Both the position numbers and the translations under genes were made by a program. Positions 1 to 5,497 of a stretch of DNA of 20,717 nucleotides are shown one piece after another. Source of the DNA: a virus. The DNA lies in the IMG/VR virus record IMGVR_UViG_3300001460_000272, positions 1-20,717 of that record. One strand, 5' to 3'. Each line of letters begins with the position of its first letter. Position 1 is the first letter of the stretch. Below the pieces are notes generated by a model. The model was not told the DNA's origin. It was given only the letters and a program-made list of their open reading frames with translations, and did no database searches.

Positions 1-171
1 GATAAGGTAATTCAAACATTTGGCGAATCAGCACCAAACAACACATCAAATGCTTATCCTGTTGCAATGGCTGAGAAGCGTGCAATGAGTAGAGCAGTTT
101 TAAAGCTAACAGGCTTTTATGAGCTTGGACATTTTGGAGAAGATGAAGCTGATGACTTTAAAAGAAAATAA
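1..171 (+). CDS. Phage recombination-type protein, C-terminal end only
   Basis: The window opens inside this frame, so only the last 56 residues are visible. They contain the segment PVAMAEKRAMSRAVLKLTGF followed by an acidic, hydrophilic tail ending in DDFKRK. A block of this form (AMAEKRA..RA.LKL.G) is, from memory, typical of the C-terminal part of phage proteins found next to single-strand annealing and recombination genes. The exact family, ERF-like or an uncharacterised one, cannot be fixed from this fragment. The following gene starts three bases after the stop, so the two are probably in one transcript. The SSB-like and replication genes downstream fit a role in DNA recombination. The coding frame is certain; the function is an inference. 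Confidence 0.6.
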   Translation, partial: DKVIQTFGESAPNNTSNAYPVAMAEKRAMSRAVLKLTGFYELGHFGEDEADDFKRK

Positions 172-174
172 GAT

Positions 175-396
175 ATGAAAAACGAAACAGGAAGAGGTTG
201 GAATCCAACCACAAATTTACAAGAGGTGTTGTTGAATACCTACAAGACAAAGGCAACAATCGGTACTGCTTTAAAGTTATCTCAACCGACATTGAATGTT
301 CTGCTCAAAGATGAGCGAAAGATTACATTTAGTCAGTTGGTGCAGATTAGCAACGATTCAAAAATAAGTTTAATCAAATTAATAAAACTACTGTAA
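175..396 (+). CDS. Small helix-turn-helix protein, Cro/repressor-like
   Basis: This 73-residue protein has a likely helix-turn-helix in its central and C-terminal part: KATIGTALKLSQPTLNVLL (about residues 25-43) reads as two helices, with LSQPTLNVLL as the recognition helix, followed by a further helical region. The size and fold suggest a small phage DNA-binding regulator. It begins three bases after the preceding stop, and its own stop overlaps the next ATG in a TAATG junction, so it is translated within the early operon. I do not recognise a specific family. It could be a Cro-type regulator or an accessory replication protein. Confidence 0.6.
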   Translation: MKNETGRGWNPTTNLQEVLLNTYKTKATIGTALKLSQPTLNVLLKDERKITFSQLVQISNDSKISLIKLIKLL

Positions 397-875
397 TGTT
401 TAAAGAAGATAAATTTGAATACTTAATCGAACAAGCTGCAAAGCTGAACAAGACGAGTTCTAAAAATATAATGAGTACAAATAGACAAAGGTTTATTGTA
501 GGTGCTAGAAATATGGTTTATGCATTCCTTTTAGAAAATCATTGGGGGTGTACAAAAATAGGTAGAGCATTCGGTAAGAACCATGCATCAGTAATTCATG
601 GATGCAGGAATCATGAGAACGATTATAAGACTTTTGATTATTACAGAAAGACTTATGATAATCTAGTTCTTATCATGGCAGAAAATACAGATATGGATGA
701 GGTTGTAAAGTTACGAGCAAAGCAAAGAGCAAAGGATGAACTCGAAAACTTGCAGAATGAGAATGCCAGACTTAAAGAGAAGATTTACGATTTAAAAGAA
801 AAGACTAGAAAGGTATTACAGGCACACAACGAATCAACTATGTTAACCCAAAAATTACATATATTATGCAGCTAA
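396..875 (+). CDS. Protein with DnaA C-terminal (domain IV) DNA-binding domain
   Basis: The 159-residue product has a DnaA domain IV-like helix-turn-helix at about residues 28-76. The region RQRFIVGARNMVYAFLLENH resembles the basic first helices. GKNHASVIHGCRNH (about 60-73) matches the DnaA box-recognition signature, which in cellular DnaA runs G(R/K)DH(S/T)TV.HA. There is no AAA+ ATPase domain, so it cannot be a full initiator. The second half (about 105-150) is rich in E, K, L and Q with heptad character and is probably a coiled coil. It starts in a TAATG overlap with the helix-turn-helix gene and overlaps the SSB-like gene by ten bases. By domain it should bind DnaA-box-like DNA. Whether it recruits the host replisome, competes with host DnaA or acts as a repressor is open. 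Confidence 0.78.
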   Translation: MFKEDKFEYLIEQAAKLNKTSSKNIMSTNRQRFIVGARNMVYAFLLENHWGCTKIGRAFGKNHASVIHGCRNHENDYKTFDYYRKTYDNLVLIMAENTDMDEVVKLRAKQRAKDELENLQNENARLKEKIYDLKEKTRKVLQAHNESTMLTQKLHILCS

Positions 876-1183
876 AAGGAACAATCCTTAAAATCAAAGA
901 TGTACAAGTTATATCTGACAAATTCAAGAAACAAGAGGTTATCTTGAAACAAGCCGATACAGAGTACGATGCAGACATTCCAATAGAGTTTATGCAAGAC
1001 AAAGGAATAGCTCTTGTAAAGGGCTTAAAAGTAGGTCAGAACTACGAGATTAGTATTAACATAAGTGGTAGAGAATGGAAAGACAGGCATTTCGTGAGTT
1101 TAAAGGCATGGAAAGTCGAAAAGTTAGAGGGTTTTGAGCCTGTCGAATCTACATCATCAGCAGATGATTCATTACCATTTTAA
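866..1183 (+). CDS. SSB-like OB-fold protein (DUF3127-like)
   Basis: This 105-residue protein looks like the DUF3127 family, an OB-fold family typical of Bacteroidota and their phages. An N-terminal strand (MQLKGTILKIKDVQ) is followed by KKQEVILK, a central region ending in VGQNYEISINISGREW, and the strand HFVSLKAWKVEKLE. The C-terminus is a short low-complexity linker ending in DDSLPF, which resembles the acidic tip (DDIPF) with which bacterial SSB recruits partner proteins. It probably coats single-stranded DNA during phage replication or recombination. The start overlaps the upstream gene by ten bases. It is the last gene before a clear terminator. Confidence 0.75.
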   Translation: MQLKGTILKIKDVQVISDKFKKQEVILKQADTEYDADIPIEFMQDKGIALVKGLKVGQNYEISINISGREWKDRHFVSLKAWKVEKLEGFEPVESTSSADDSLPF

Positions 1184-1185
1184 TT

Positions 1186-1213
1186 AAGAGGAGCGTAATG
1201 CTCCTTTTTTTTT
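1186..1213 (+). terminator. Intrinsic terminator after the SSB-like gene
   Basis: GGAGC (1190-1194) pairs with GCTCC (1200-1204) around the five-base loop GTAAT. The stem extends outward through A-T and G-T pairs to about 1186, and a run of nine T follows (1205-1213). It lies three bases after the SSB-like stop and ends the early cluster. Its T-tract runs directly into the promoter-like box of the next gene. Confidence 0.85.
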
Positions 1214-1220
1214 ACCTTTG
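1213..1220 (+). promoter_or_regulatory. Bacteroidota-type -7 promoter box TACCTTTG
   Basis: TACCTTTG matches the known Bacteroidota -7 consensus TAnnTTTG exactly and lies 13 bases before the ATG of the replication gene, directly after a terminator. Initiation about seven bases downstream would leave a leader of only a few bases. I see no good -33 TTTG element about 20 bases upstream, since that position is occupied by the terminator stem. The call therefore rests on the box and its placement. Confidence 0.5.
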
Positions 1221-1233
1221 ACAAAACAAAACT

Positions 1234-1884
1234 ATGGAACAACCAAATTATTACTCGATTCTGACTGCATCGGTTAGGTATGACAAAGACTTGACACCAA
1301 ATGCCAAGCTCCTGTACTCAGAAATCACTGCATTATCTAACAAGAAAGGTAAATGTTGGGCAAGCAATGGATACTTTGCAGAGCTTTACAATGTATCAAA
1401 CACATCAATCTCTAAATGGATAAAGCAATTAGCAGATAAAAAGTACATTCATGTGCAAATGCTTTACATTTCTGGAACTAAGCAGATTGATAAGCGAATT
1501 ATATCAGTTACCCCTATTAAAGAAAAGTTAAATACCCCTATAAGAAAAGTTAAGGGGGGTATTGAAGATATATTGCATACCCCTATTGAAGATAAGTTAA
1601 AGGATAATACTACAAGTATTAATACTACAAGTAATAATAAAGAGAGTAAACCCTCTAGTCTTTTAATTGTTGAAGATTATTTTAGATTAAAAAACTTTGA
1701 TTTAAGCGAGGCAATTAATTTCTTCGAGTATTACGAAAGCAATGGTTGGAAAGTGGGCAGAAACGCAATGAAAAAGTGGAAGCTCGCAGCAAATAGATGG
1801 ATAAGGAATGCCAAGCCAAAGAAAAAAGGATTGAGTGAGGAATACTTTGGGGATTTTATGAACAAACAAAACAAACTGACATGA
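1234..1884 (+). CDS. Replication initiator / helicase-loader-like winged-helix protein
   Basis: This 216-residue protein has the layout of phage replisome organisers. Its N-terminus (YYSILTASVRYDKDLTPNAK, about 6-25) and the helix-turn-helix ELYNVSNTSISKWIKQL (about 50-66) match the HTH_36-type winged helix of phage replication proteins. A flexible middle follows (about 92-140). The C-terminus carries NGWKVGRNAMKKWKLAANRW, a motif typical of DnaD-like and related phage initiators. It would bind the phage origin and help load the helicase. The DNA encoding the middle contains iteron-like repeats (separate entry), as in lambda O, whose origin lies within the gene. A terminator and a promoter-like box precede it. 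Its stop overlaps the methyltransferase start in an ATGA junction. Confidence 0.72.
   Translation: MEQPNYYSILTASVRYDKDLTPNAKLLYSEITALSNKKGKCWASNGYFAELYNVSNTSISKWIKQLADKKYIHVQMLYISGTKQIDKRIISVTPIKEKLNTPIRKVKGGIEDILHTPIEDKLKDNTTSINTTSNNKESKPSSLLIVEDYFRLKNFDLSEAINFFEYYESNGWKVGRNAMKKWKLAANRWIRNAKPKKKGLSEEYFGDFMNKQNKLT
1509..1633 (+). repeat. Iteron-like repeat cluster, possible replication origin
   Basis: Three direct copies of a unit starting TACCCCTAT and continuing to an AAGTTAA motif begin at 1509, 1533 and 1578. An inverted core, GGGGTA, lies at 1556-1561. Immediately downstream an AT-rich 13-mer, AATACTACAAGTA, occurs twice (1606-1618 and 1621-1633). The cluster encodes the unstructured middle of the initiator protein, where the peptide TPI.(E/K).K(L/V) repeats as a consequence. 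C-tracts are rare in this AT-rich genome, so selection on DNA is plausible. Iterons next to an AT-rich stretch inside the initiator gene are the known design of lambdoid origins. That this is the origin is inferred. Confidence 0.55.
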
Positions 1885-2642
1885 AAAAAAACATTATTTA
1901 CAATGAGTCAAATGAACTGACAATGAAAAAAATGCAATCAAATTGTATTGATTTAATTATTACATCTCCTCCTTATAATATTATAAGGTCAGAAGCAAAA
2001 GACAGAGGTTACGATTTATATAAGGATGGCATGACTAATAATGAATATATTAAATGGACATTAAGAATATTTAAAGATTTCGATAGAATATTAAAAAAAG
2101 ATAATGTTGTACTATACAATATGAGTTATGGAACTGAAAACCCAACTTTAATGAGTTTAGTAATTTCTGATATTATTCGAGAAAGTAACTTTACATTAGC
2201 AGATATTTTAATTTGGAAGAAAAAAAACGCAAGTCCAAATAATATGAGTAGTAATAAAATGACAAGAATTGTTGAGTATATATATGTATTTTGTAGAAAA
2301 GATGAATTTGATACTTTTAATTGTAATAAGAAAATAGTAAGTCATAGAAAAACAGGTCAAGCAAATTACGAAAATGTTTTTAATTTTATAAATGCAAAAA
2401 ACAATGATGGTTCTACTGATATAAACAAGGCAACATTTAGTTCAGAATTAGTAAGAAAATTAACTAAGATATATGCAAAACCAAATAGCATTATTTATGA
2501 CCCGTTTATAGGTACTGGCTCAACTGCTGCTGCTTGTTTAATTGATGGTCATAATTACATAGGAAGTGAAATATCTAAAGCTCAATGCGAATACGCAGAG
2601 AAAAGAATTAAACCATTAAAATCACAATTAAATTTGTTTTAA
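1881..2642 (+). CDS. DNA methyltransferase (N6-adenine or N4-cytosine type)
   Basis: The 253-residue protein has the catalytic motif IV TSPPYN at about residues 28-33, and the S-adenosylmethionine-binding motif I DPFIGTGSTAAA near the C-terminus (about 207-218), followed by GHNYIGSEI. The order catalytic motif first, cofactor motif last is that of beta-class amino-methyltransferases. The target sequence cannot be read from the protein. No restriction endonuclease lies beside it, so it is an orphan that could protect phage DNA from host restriction or mark it. The gene is much richer in A and T than its neighbours (10 G or C in the 60 bases 2041-2100 against 24 in 2941-3000), suggesting a separate origin. 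It starts in an ATGA overlap with the initiator gene. Confidence 0.9.
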   Translation: MKKNIIYNESNELTMKKMQSNCIDLIITSPPYNIIRSEAKDRGYDLYKDGMTNNEYIKWTLRIFKDFDRILKKDNVVLYNMSYGTENPTLMSLVISDIIRESNFTLADILIWKKKNASPNNMSSNKMTRIVEYIYVFCRKDEFDTFNCNKKIVSHRKTGQANYENVFNFINAKNNDGSTDINKATFSSELVRKLTKIYAKPNSIIYDPFIGTGSTAAACLIDGHNYIGSEISKAQCEYAEKRIKPLKSQLNLF

Positions 2643-2654
2643 TATCTTAGCAAA

Positions 2655-3335
2655 ATGGAAATAGGAAAACAACCGACAGAACAATTACTAGACTTTTGCT
2701 TTAAGACTTTGAATAAAGCATTGTTTGAGATGAGCCAGAACAAAGCAGAATCAGACAGGAAAGTATTAGCAAACATTTTAATGAACGATTTAAACGAAAA
2801 GTTTTTTAGGTTGACTGCTGAAGATGTTACTCAGGCATTTCACAAAGGAGTGAGAGAGGGAGAGCAGCTTGCAATCAATCCAAGAACATGGTTTAATTGG
2901 CTAAACAAACAAAAGATGAAAACTAACAAACTACGCATTGAGCAGTCGCAAGATGGCGAACGATTACTAATAGAATCGAATGCTAAGAACATAGACAAAG
3001 AAGAGGTGCTAAAGGAGTTCCTAGAGCTTTGTGTTATAGAACCATTTGAGGAACATTGCAAAGGCGATGAGTACACTTTTCAAGGAATTAACCAAGCATT
3101 CCAATGGCTAGAGCTTAATAACTTTATTGTGCTTACACAAAAGGACAAAGAGCAAATTTGGGAAGAGGTGCAGGAGGAGATAGTTGCAAGAAAAAAGTTT
3201 GTTCACAATAAACGCAAACAATTCCATCCTGTAATTATGTGCAGAGAAAAAGCCTTAAGAATGCATTTTGGTAAGTGGAAGAAAGCAAAGAAAAACCTAA
3301 GAAAAGAAATATATAAAATACTAGACAATGGATAA
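2655..3335 (+). CDS. Uncharacterised phage protein in the replication cluster
   Basis: The product has 226 residues and I do not recognise a named family with confidence. Around residues 55-86 it reads LTAEDVTQAFHKGVREG and then NPRTWFNWLNKQ. From memory this pairing (an AF..G helix followed by a short W-containing motif) recurs in Bacteroidota phage proteins beside replication genes. The C-terminal third is strongly basic with many K and R residues, which fits nucleic-acid contact. It follows the methyltransferase after only 12 bases and overlaps a tiny downstream ORF by eight bases, so it is part of the same transcript. An accessory replication role is guessed from context only. Confidence 0.6.
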   Translation: MEIGKQPTEQLLDFCFKTLNKALFEMSQNKAESDRKVLANILMNDLNEKFFRLTAEDVTQAFHKGVREGEQLAINPRTWFNWLNKQKMKTNKLRIEQSQDGERLLIESNAKNIDKEEVLKEFLELCVIEPFEEHCKGDEYTFQGINQAFQWLELNNFIVLTQKDKEQIWEEVQEEIVARKKFVHNKRKQFHPVIMCREKALRMHFGKWKKAKKNLRKEIYKILDNG

Positions 3336-3504
3336 GAGGATAAGTAAATTACTAAAGCAGAACGCAGCTAATGTTGCAAACTCTGGCACAGGCAGTAAGA
3401 AAGATATTGGAGGAGAGAAAGAAGTTGCAAAGGCTTGGAAAGAGATACAAAAAGATATTAAGAAAATAGATAAAGAGTTTTACGAAATAATTAAAGAGAG
3501 ATGA
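3328..3504 (+). CDS. Small basic hypothetical protein (58 aa)
   Basis: An ATG at 3328 opens a 58-residue frame beginning MDKRISKLLKQNAANVANSG. It has a glycine/serine-rich hinge and then a charged helical half (KEVAKAWKEIQKDIKKIDKE). It overlaps the preceding gene by eight bases, and its stop overlaps the next ATG in an ATGA junction; this chain of couplings is the main evidence that it is translated. No family is recognised. Confidence 0.5.
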   Translation: MDKRISKLLKQNAANVANSGTGSKKDIGGEKEVAKAWKEIQKDIKKIDKEFYEIIKER

Positions 3505-3587
3505 AATACGTAAAATTTGATACATTTTGGTTGATGTTTGGATTTACTCCTCCTGAAATGCCAAGAGGTAAAGACAAAAGAAAATGA
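3501..3587 (+). CDS. Tiny ORF (28 aa) coupled on both sides
   Basis: The frame starts in an ATGA overlap with the 58-residue ORF and ends in an ATGA overlap with the VRR-NUC gene. The peptide begins MKYVKFDTFWLMFGFTPPEM and ends in a basic tail (GKDKRK). The aromatic first half followed by a basic end could associate with a membrane or a partner protein, but this is speculative. It may serve only to hand ribosomes on to the nuclease gene. Confidence 0.4.
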   Translation: MKYVKFDTFWLMFGFTPPEMPRGKDKRK

Positions 3588-3931
3588 AAGCAGCAGAGGA
3601 CAAACTACAAACTGCTATTGTTTCCTATTTAAAGATGAAGTATAATGTTTTATATTGTGCATCTTTAGGAGGTCAATATCAAAAATATCATTCGCAGAGG
3701 CTCAAAGCCAAGAGGACAGGATACGTTAAAGGGTTTCCAGATATATTCATCTATGAAGCTAGGAACGGATTTAATGGTTTAGCGATAGAGCTTAAAGTAA
3801 AAGGTAACTATGCAAGTCCATCTCAAAAGGTATGGATTGTAAACCTTAACAATAGAGGTTACCTTGCCAAAGTTTGTACAGGCTTTGACGATGCAAAAGA
3901 AACGATTGATAACTATTTTAAAGAAGATTAA
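3584..3931 (+). CDS. VRR-NUC domain nuclease
   Basis: The 115-residue protein is the length of a stand-alone phage VRR-NUC domain, a PD-(D/E)XK-type nuclease. The key pattern is visible. An N-terminal glutamate lies in AEDKLQTAIVSYLK. The acidic metal-site motif is GFPDIFIY (about 47-54), the ELK motif is in AIELKVKG (about 65-72), and SPSQKVWIVNLNNRGY follows, matching the Q..W and C-terminal strand of the family. Known members cut branched or single-strand/double-strand junction DNA, or are replication-linked nucleases of unclear substrate. The start codon sits in an ATGA overlap with the 28-residue ORF. Its position fits replication or recombination. Confidence 0.85.
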   Translation: MKAAEDKLQTAIVSYLKMKYNVLYCASLGGQYQKYHSQRLKAKRTGYVKGFPDIFIYEARNGFNGLAIELKVKGNYASPSQKVWIVNLNNRGYLAKVCTGFDDAKETIDNYFKED

Positions 3932-3933
3932 AC

Positions 3934-4011
3934 ATGATACAAAACGTCATAATAATTGCATCAACTGCAATAGCATTAACAGTAATTGTAGAATCATTTA
4001 ACAAAAAGTAA
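3934..4011 (+). CDS. Tiny membrane peptide (25 aa)
   Basis: The ATG lies two bases after the nuclease stop. The peptide MIQNVIIIASTAIALTVIVE, followed by a short basic end (SFNKK), is almost entirely one hydrophobic segment long enough to span a membrane. Its stop overlaps the next ATG (TAATG). Coupling on one side and the clean membrane-segment composition support a real small protein. No function can be assigned. Confidence 0.45.
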   Translation: MIQNVIIIASTAIALTVIVESFNKK

Positions 4012-4148
4012 TGAGCAAAGACAAAAAGAAACGCAACGAAGAGATTGCAAAGGAAACATGGGATAGTTGGATTGTTGATTTAGAAGAACAAGAACAACCT
4101 GAAACATGCTCAATAGATGATGAAGATTGCGAAGCCTGTGGTTCATGA
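4011..4148 (+). CDS. Small acidic cysteine-containing protein (45 aa)
   Basis: This frame starts in a TAATG overlap and ends in an ATGA overlap. The N-terminus is basic (MSKDKKKRNEE), the middle has a tryptophan pair (TWDSWIVDLEE), and the acidic C-terminus contains three cysteines in the pattern C-x6-C-x2-C before the final GS. The cysteines could bind a metal. No family is recognised, and translation is inferred from the couplings. Confidence 0.45.
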   Translation: MSKDKKKRNEEIAKETWDSWIVDLEEQEQPETCSIDDEDCEACGS

Positions 4149-4381
4149 GTAAAATAGAAGAGAAAGTAGTTCATAAGATTTTAAAGCGAGCAGAGGTAGG
4201 TTTTAATAAATATGGTACTACGATGGAGCGAGTTGATTTAGGTAGCTTAGAATGGCTTATACACGCACAGGAAGAAGCTATGGACTTAGCTGTGTACCTT
4301 GAAAAATTAATAGCACTTGAACAAGAATTGTTATTGGCAAAAAAACTTATAGATGAGAAGTCTAAAAAGTTAATAACTTAA
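4145..4381 (+). CDS. MazG-like / nucleotide pyrophosphohydrolase-like protein
   Basis: I place the start at the ATG at 4145, in an ATGA overlap with the preceding ORF, rather than at an in-frame ATG 18 bases upstream, giving 78 residues. The sequence RAEVGFNKYGTTMERVDLGS and then LEWLIHAQEEAMDLAVYLEK resembles small phage MazG-like proteins, in which a KYG motif and an E(E)..D helix form the NTP-pyrophosphohydrolase helical bundle. The acidic E..xD positions that hold metal are present. Members hydrolyse nucleotide triphosphates, so it may adjust dNTP pools or alarmones. It is the last gene of this operon and is followed by a promoter-like box and a structured leader. Confidence 0.65.
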   Translation: MSKIEEKVVHKILKRAEVGFNKYGTTMERVDLGSLEWLIHAQEEAMDLAVYLEKLIALEQELLLAKKLIDEKSKKLIT

Positions 4382-4400
4382 TTAGTTAAAATAAAATTGT

Positions 4401-4408
4401 TACATTTG
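4401..4408 (+). promoter_or_regulatory. Bacteroidota-type -7 promoter box TACATTTG
   Basis: TACATTTG fits the Bacteroidota consensus TAnnTTTG exactly. It lies in the 118-base intergenic gap before the 68-aa and sigma-like genes. Transcription would start near 4414, exactly where the first arm of the leader hairpin begins. No convincing -33 element is visible. Confidence 0.55.
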
Positions 4409-4413
4409 TAATT

Positions 4414-4462
4414 CCTAACAATAATTGTCTTGTCATCAGTTGTTTTGTGTGGAGTTGTTAGG
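4414..4462 (+). promoter_or_regulatory. Antiterminator-like hairpin of a structured leader
   Basis: CCTAACAA (4414-4421) is perfectly complementary to TTGTTAGG (4455-4462), with a 33-base loop. The second arm shares bases 4455-4460 with the stem of the downstream terminator, so the two hairpins cannot form together. This is the arrangement of attenuators and riboswitch expression platforms. Alternatively the whole 4414-4487 segment is a short stand-alone RNA. No known riboswitch core is recognised. Confidence 0.5.
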
Positions 4463-4487
4463 TAACACTAGCAGCTCCATTTTTTTT
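4450..4487 (+). terminator. Intrinsic terminator in the leader before the sigma-like gene
   Basis: TGGAGTTG (4450-4457) pairs with CAGCTCCA (4472-4479) with one G-T wobble. The stem can extend inward to 4460/4469, leaving a loop of eight bases. Eight T residues follow (4480-4487). It lies 13 bases before the ATG at 4500, so it would end transcription before the 68-aa protein and the sigma-like factor unless it is prevented from folding. Confidence 0.75.
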
Positions 4488-4499
4488 ATTTAAAAAGTT

Positions 4500-4706
4500 A
4501 TGAGAGGAATAATCAATCAAGTAATACTCAGAGGAATCAAAGCAAACGATTCTCAAAGGAAGATAAAGCAAACACTAAAGAAGCTGCACAACATTACTAT
4601 TGCATCTGAGGTGTTTAAAACTCGCTACAATGCCATTAAATCAAGAATTAGCCAAGTACTACCCAAAGTTACTAAAGCTAGCAGAAAAGATAACAAAAGG
4701 AAATAA
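4500..4706 (+). CDS. Small basic hypothetical protein (68 aa) before the sigma-like gene
   Basis: The frame begins MRGIINQVILRGIKANDSQR and is strongly basic and helical, ending in a lysine/arginine-rich tail (TKASRKDNKRK). It is the first ORF after the structured leader. It overlaps the sigma-like gene by 77 bases in a different frame, an unusually long overlap here, so its last 25 residues are encoded by DNA also used for the sigma-like N-terminus. A small DNA- or RNA-binding protein is plausible. I recognise no family. Confidence 0.5.
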   Translation: MRGIINQVILRGIKANDSQRKIKQTLKKLHNITIASEVFKTRYNAIKSRISQVLPKVTKASRKDNKRK

Positions 4707-5160
4707 GGTTGATGCACTAGATCTGGTGCAAGACTTATATGTTATCATTTTAGAGTACGACCAAGAGAAAATTAAAAAGATAGTCGAAAACGGACATCTT
4801 GTTTTTTGGTCTGCAAGAGTTTTGATGAATCAGTATGTAAGGACAAACTCAGCATTTAAAACAAAATACTACACCAAGCTAAGAACGGAAAACTACGATG
4901 TTAAAAACTTCCAATACTTTGATGGTATTGAAGAGCTTGTAGAGTTCGAGAATAAGTTGCAGTTTGTTAAGGATAAGATGAACAACCTGCATGAGTACGA
5001 CAAGCTCCTGTTTGAGATTTACTTTAGTTCTGGAAAGAGCATTCGCAAATTAGCAAAGGATACCGGCATAAGTACCACATCGATATACACTACACTTAAA
5101 AACGTTAAACAATACTTGAAAGATGAAGTTGAGAGCGAGTACAAAGAATTTGAACGATAG
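4630..5160 (+). CDS. RNA polymerase sigma-70-like factor
   Basis: I chose the ATG at 4630 (product MPLNQELAKYYPKLLKLAEK..., 176 residues). The longer frame from 4600 adds residues that do not fit. The N-terminal part resembles sigma region 2: DALDLVQDLYVIILEYDQEK matches the helix seen as (D)L.Q(D/E)(V/T)F in ECF sigmas. The C-terminal part holds a region-4 helix-turn-helix, GKSIRKLAKDTGISTTSIYT, followed by LKNVKQYLK. The arrangement and size fit small phage sigma-like proteins of Bacteroidota phages. It would direct host RNA polymerase to phage promoters, perhaps the late genes that follow. The structured leader suggests controlled expression. Its last 38 bases overlap the zinc-binding gene. 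Confidence 0.68.
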   Translation: MPLNQELAKYYPKLLKLAEKITKGNKVDALDLVQDLYVIILEYDQEKIKKIVENGHLVFWSARVLMNQYVRTNSAFKTKYYTKLRTENYDVKNFQYFDGIEELVEFENKLQFVKDKMNNLHEYDKLLFEIYFSSGKSIRKLAKDTGISTTSIYTTLKNVKQYLKDEVESEYKEFER

Positions 5161-5497
5161 ACTTGCAATCTGTAATAAGTGCAAGCATTTTAGAAAGTCA
5201 GTAAATCAATGCAAGAAATGTGGTTGCTTCATGCAGATAAAAGCAAGAATAGCATTCACTAAATGCCCAATTGATAAATGGGACAGAGAAACTGATATAA
5301 CTAAAGACCAACTCTCAATACTTAAAAGAGTGTTTGAGGAGATAGAGGGCGATAAAGTAACGCATGACCAAAACAGGAACTTGACCAACATCTACAACGA
5401 TATATTCGGAATGAATAAGAAAGTTACAGGTTGTGCAAGTTGTGTAAAGCAAACAGTTGAGGATTTAAAAGCAGTATATGAAGCCTATAAAGATTGA
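5123..5497 (+). CDS. Zinc-binding phage protein with two cysteine clusters
   Basis: The 124-residue protein has an N-terminal cysteine cluster. RLAICNKCKHF is followed by C..CGC and then TKCPIDKW, with cysteines at about 17, 20, 30, 33, 35 and 48. This RL.IC..C...C..CGC...K....CP..KW pattern is recurrent in phage genomes and is expected to bind one or two zinc ions. A second CxxC (GCASCVKQTVEDL) lies near residues 102-114. The function of the family is not known to me, but DNA or protein binding is likely. It begins inside the sigma-like gene (38-base overlap) and overlaps the ParB-like gene by 20 bases, so the three are tightly coupled. Confidence 0.6.
   Translation: MKLRASTKNLNDRLAICNKCKHFRKSVNQCKKCGCFMQIKARIAFTKCPIDKWDRETDITKDQLSILKRVFEEIEGDKVTHDQNRNLTNIYNDIFGMNKKVTGCASCVKQTVEDLKAVYEAYKD

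Noticed and set aside
1606-1633. Tandem 13-mer considered as a CRISPR-like or microsatellite repeat
   Set aside because: Only two copies with a two-base spacer inside a coding frame; better explained as the AT-rich part of the possible origin or as coding repetition (TTSINTTS).
2641-2654. TATCTTAG as a promoter box before the 226-aa gene
   Set aside because: It deviates from TAnnTTTG at one key T, the gap is only 12 bases, and no -33 element at proper spacing is visible.
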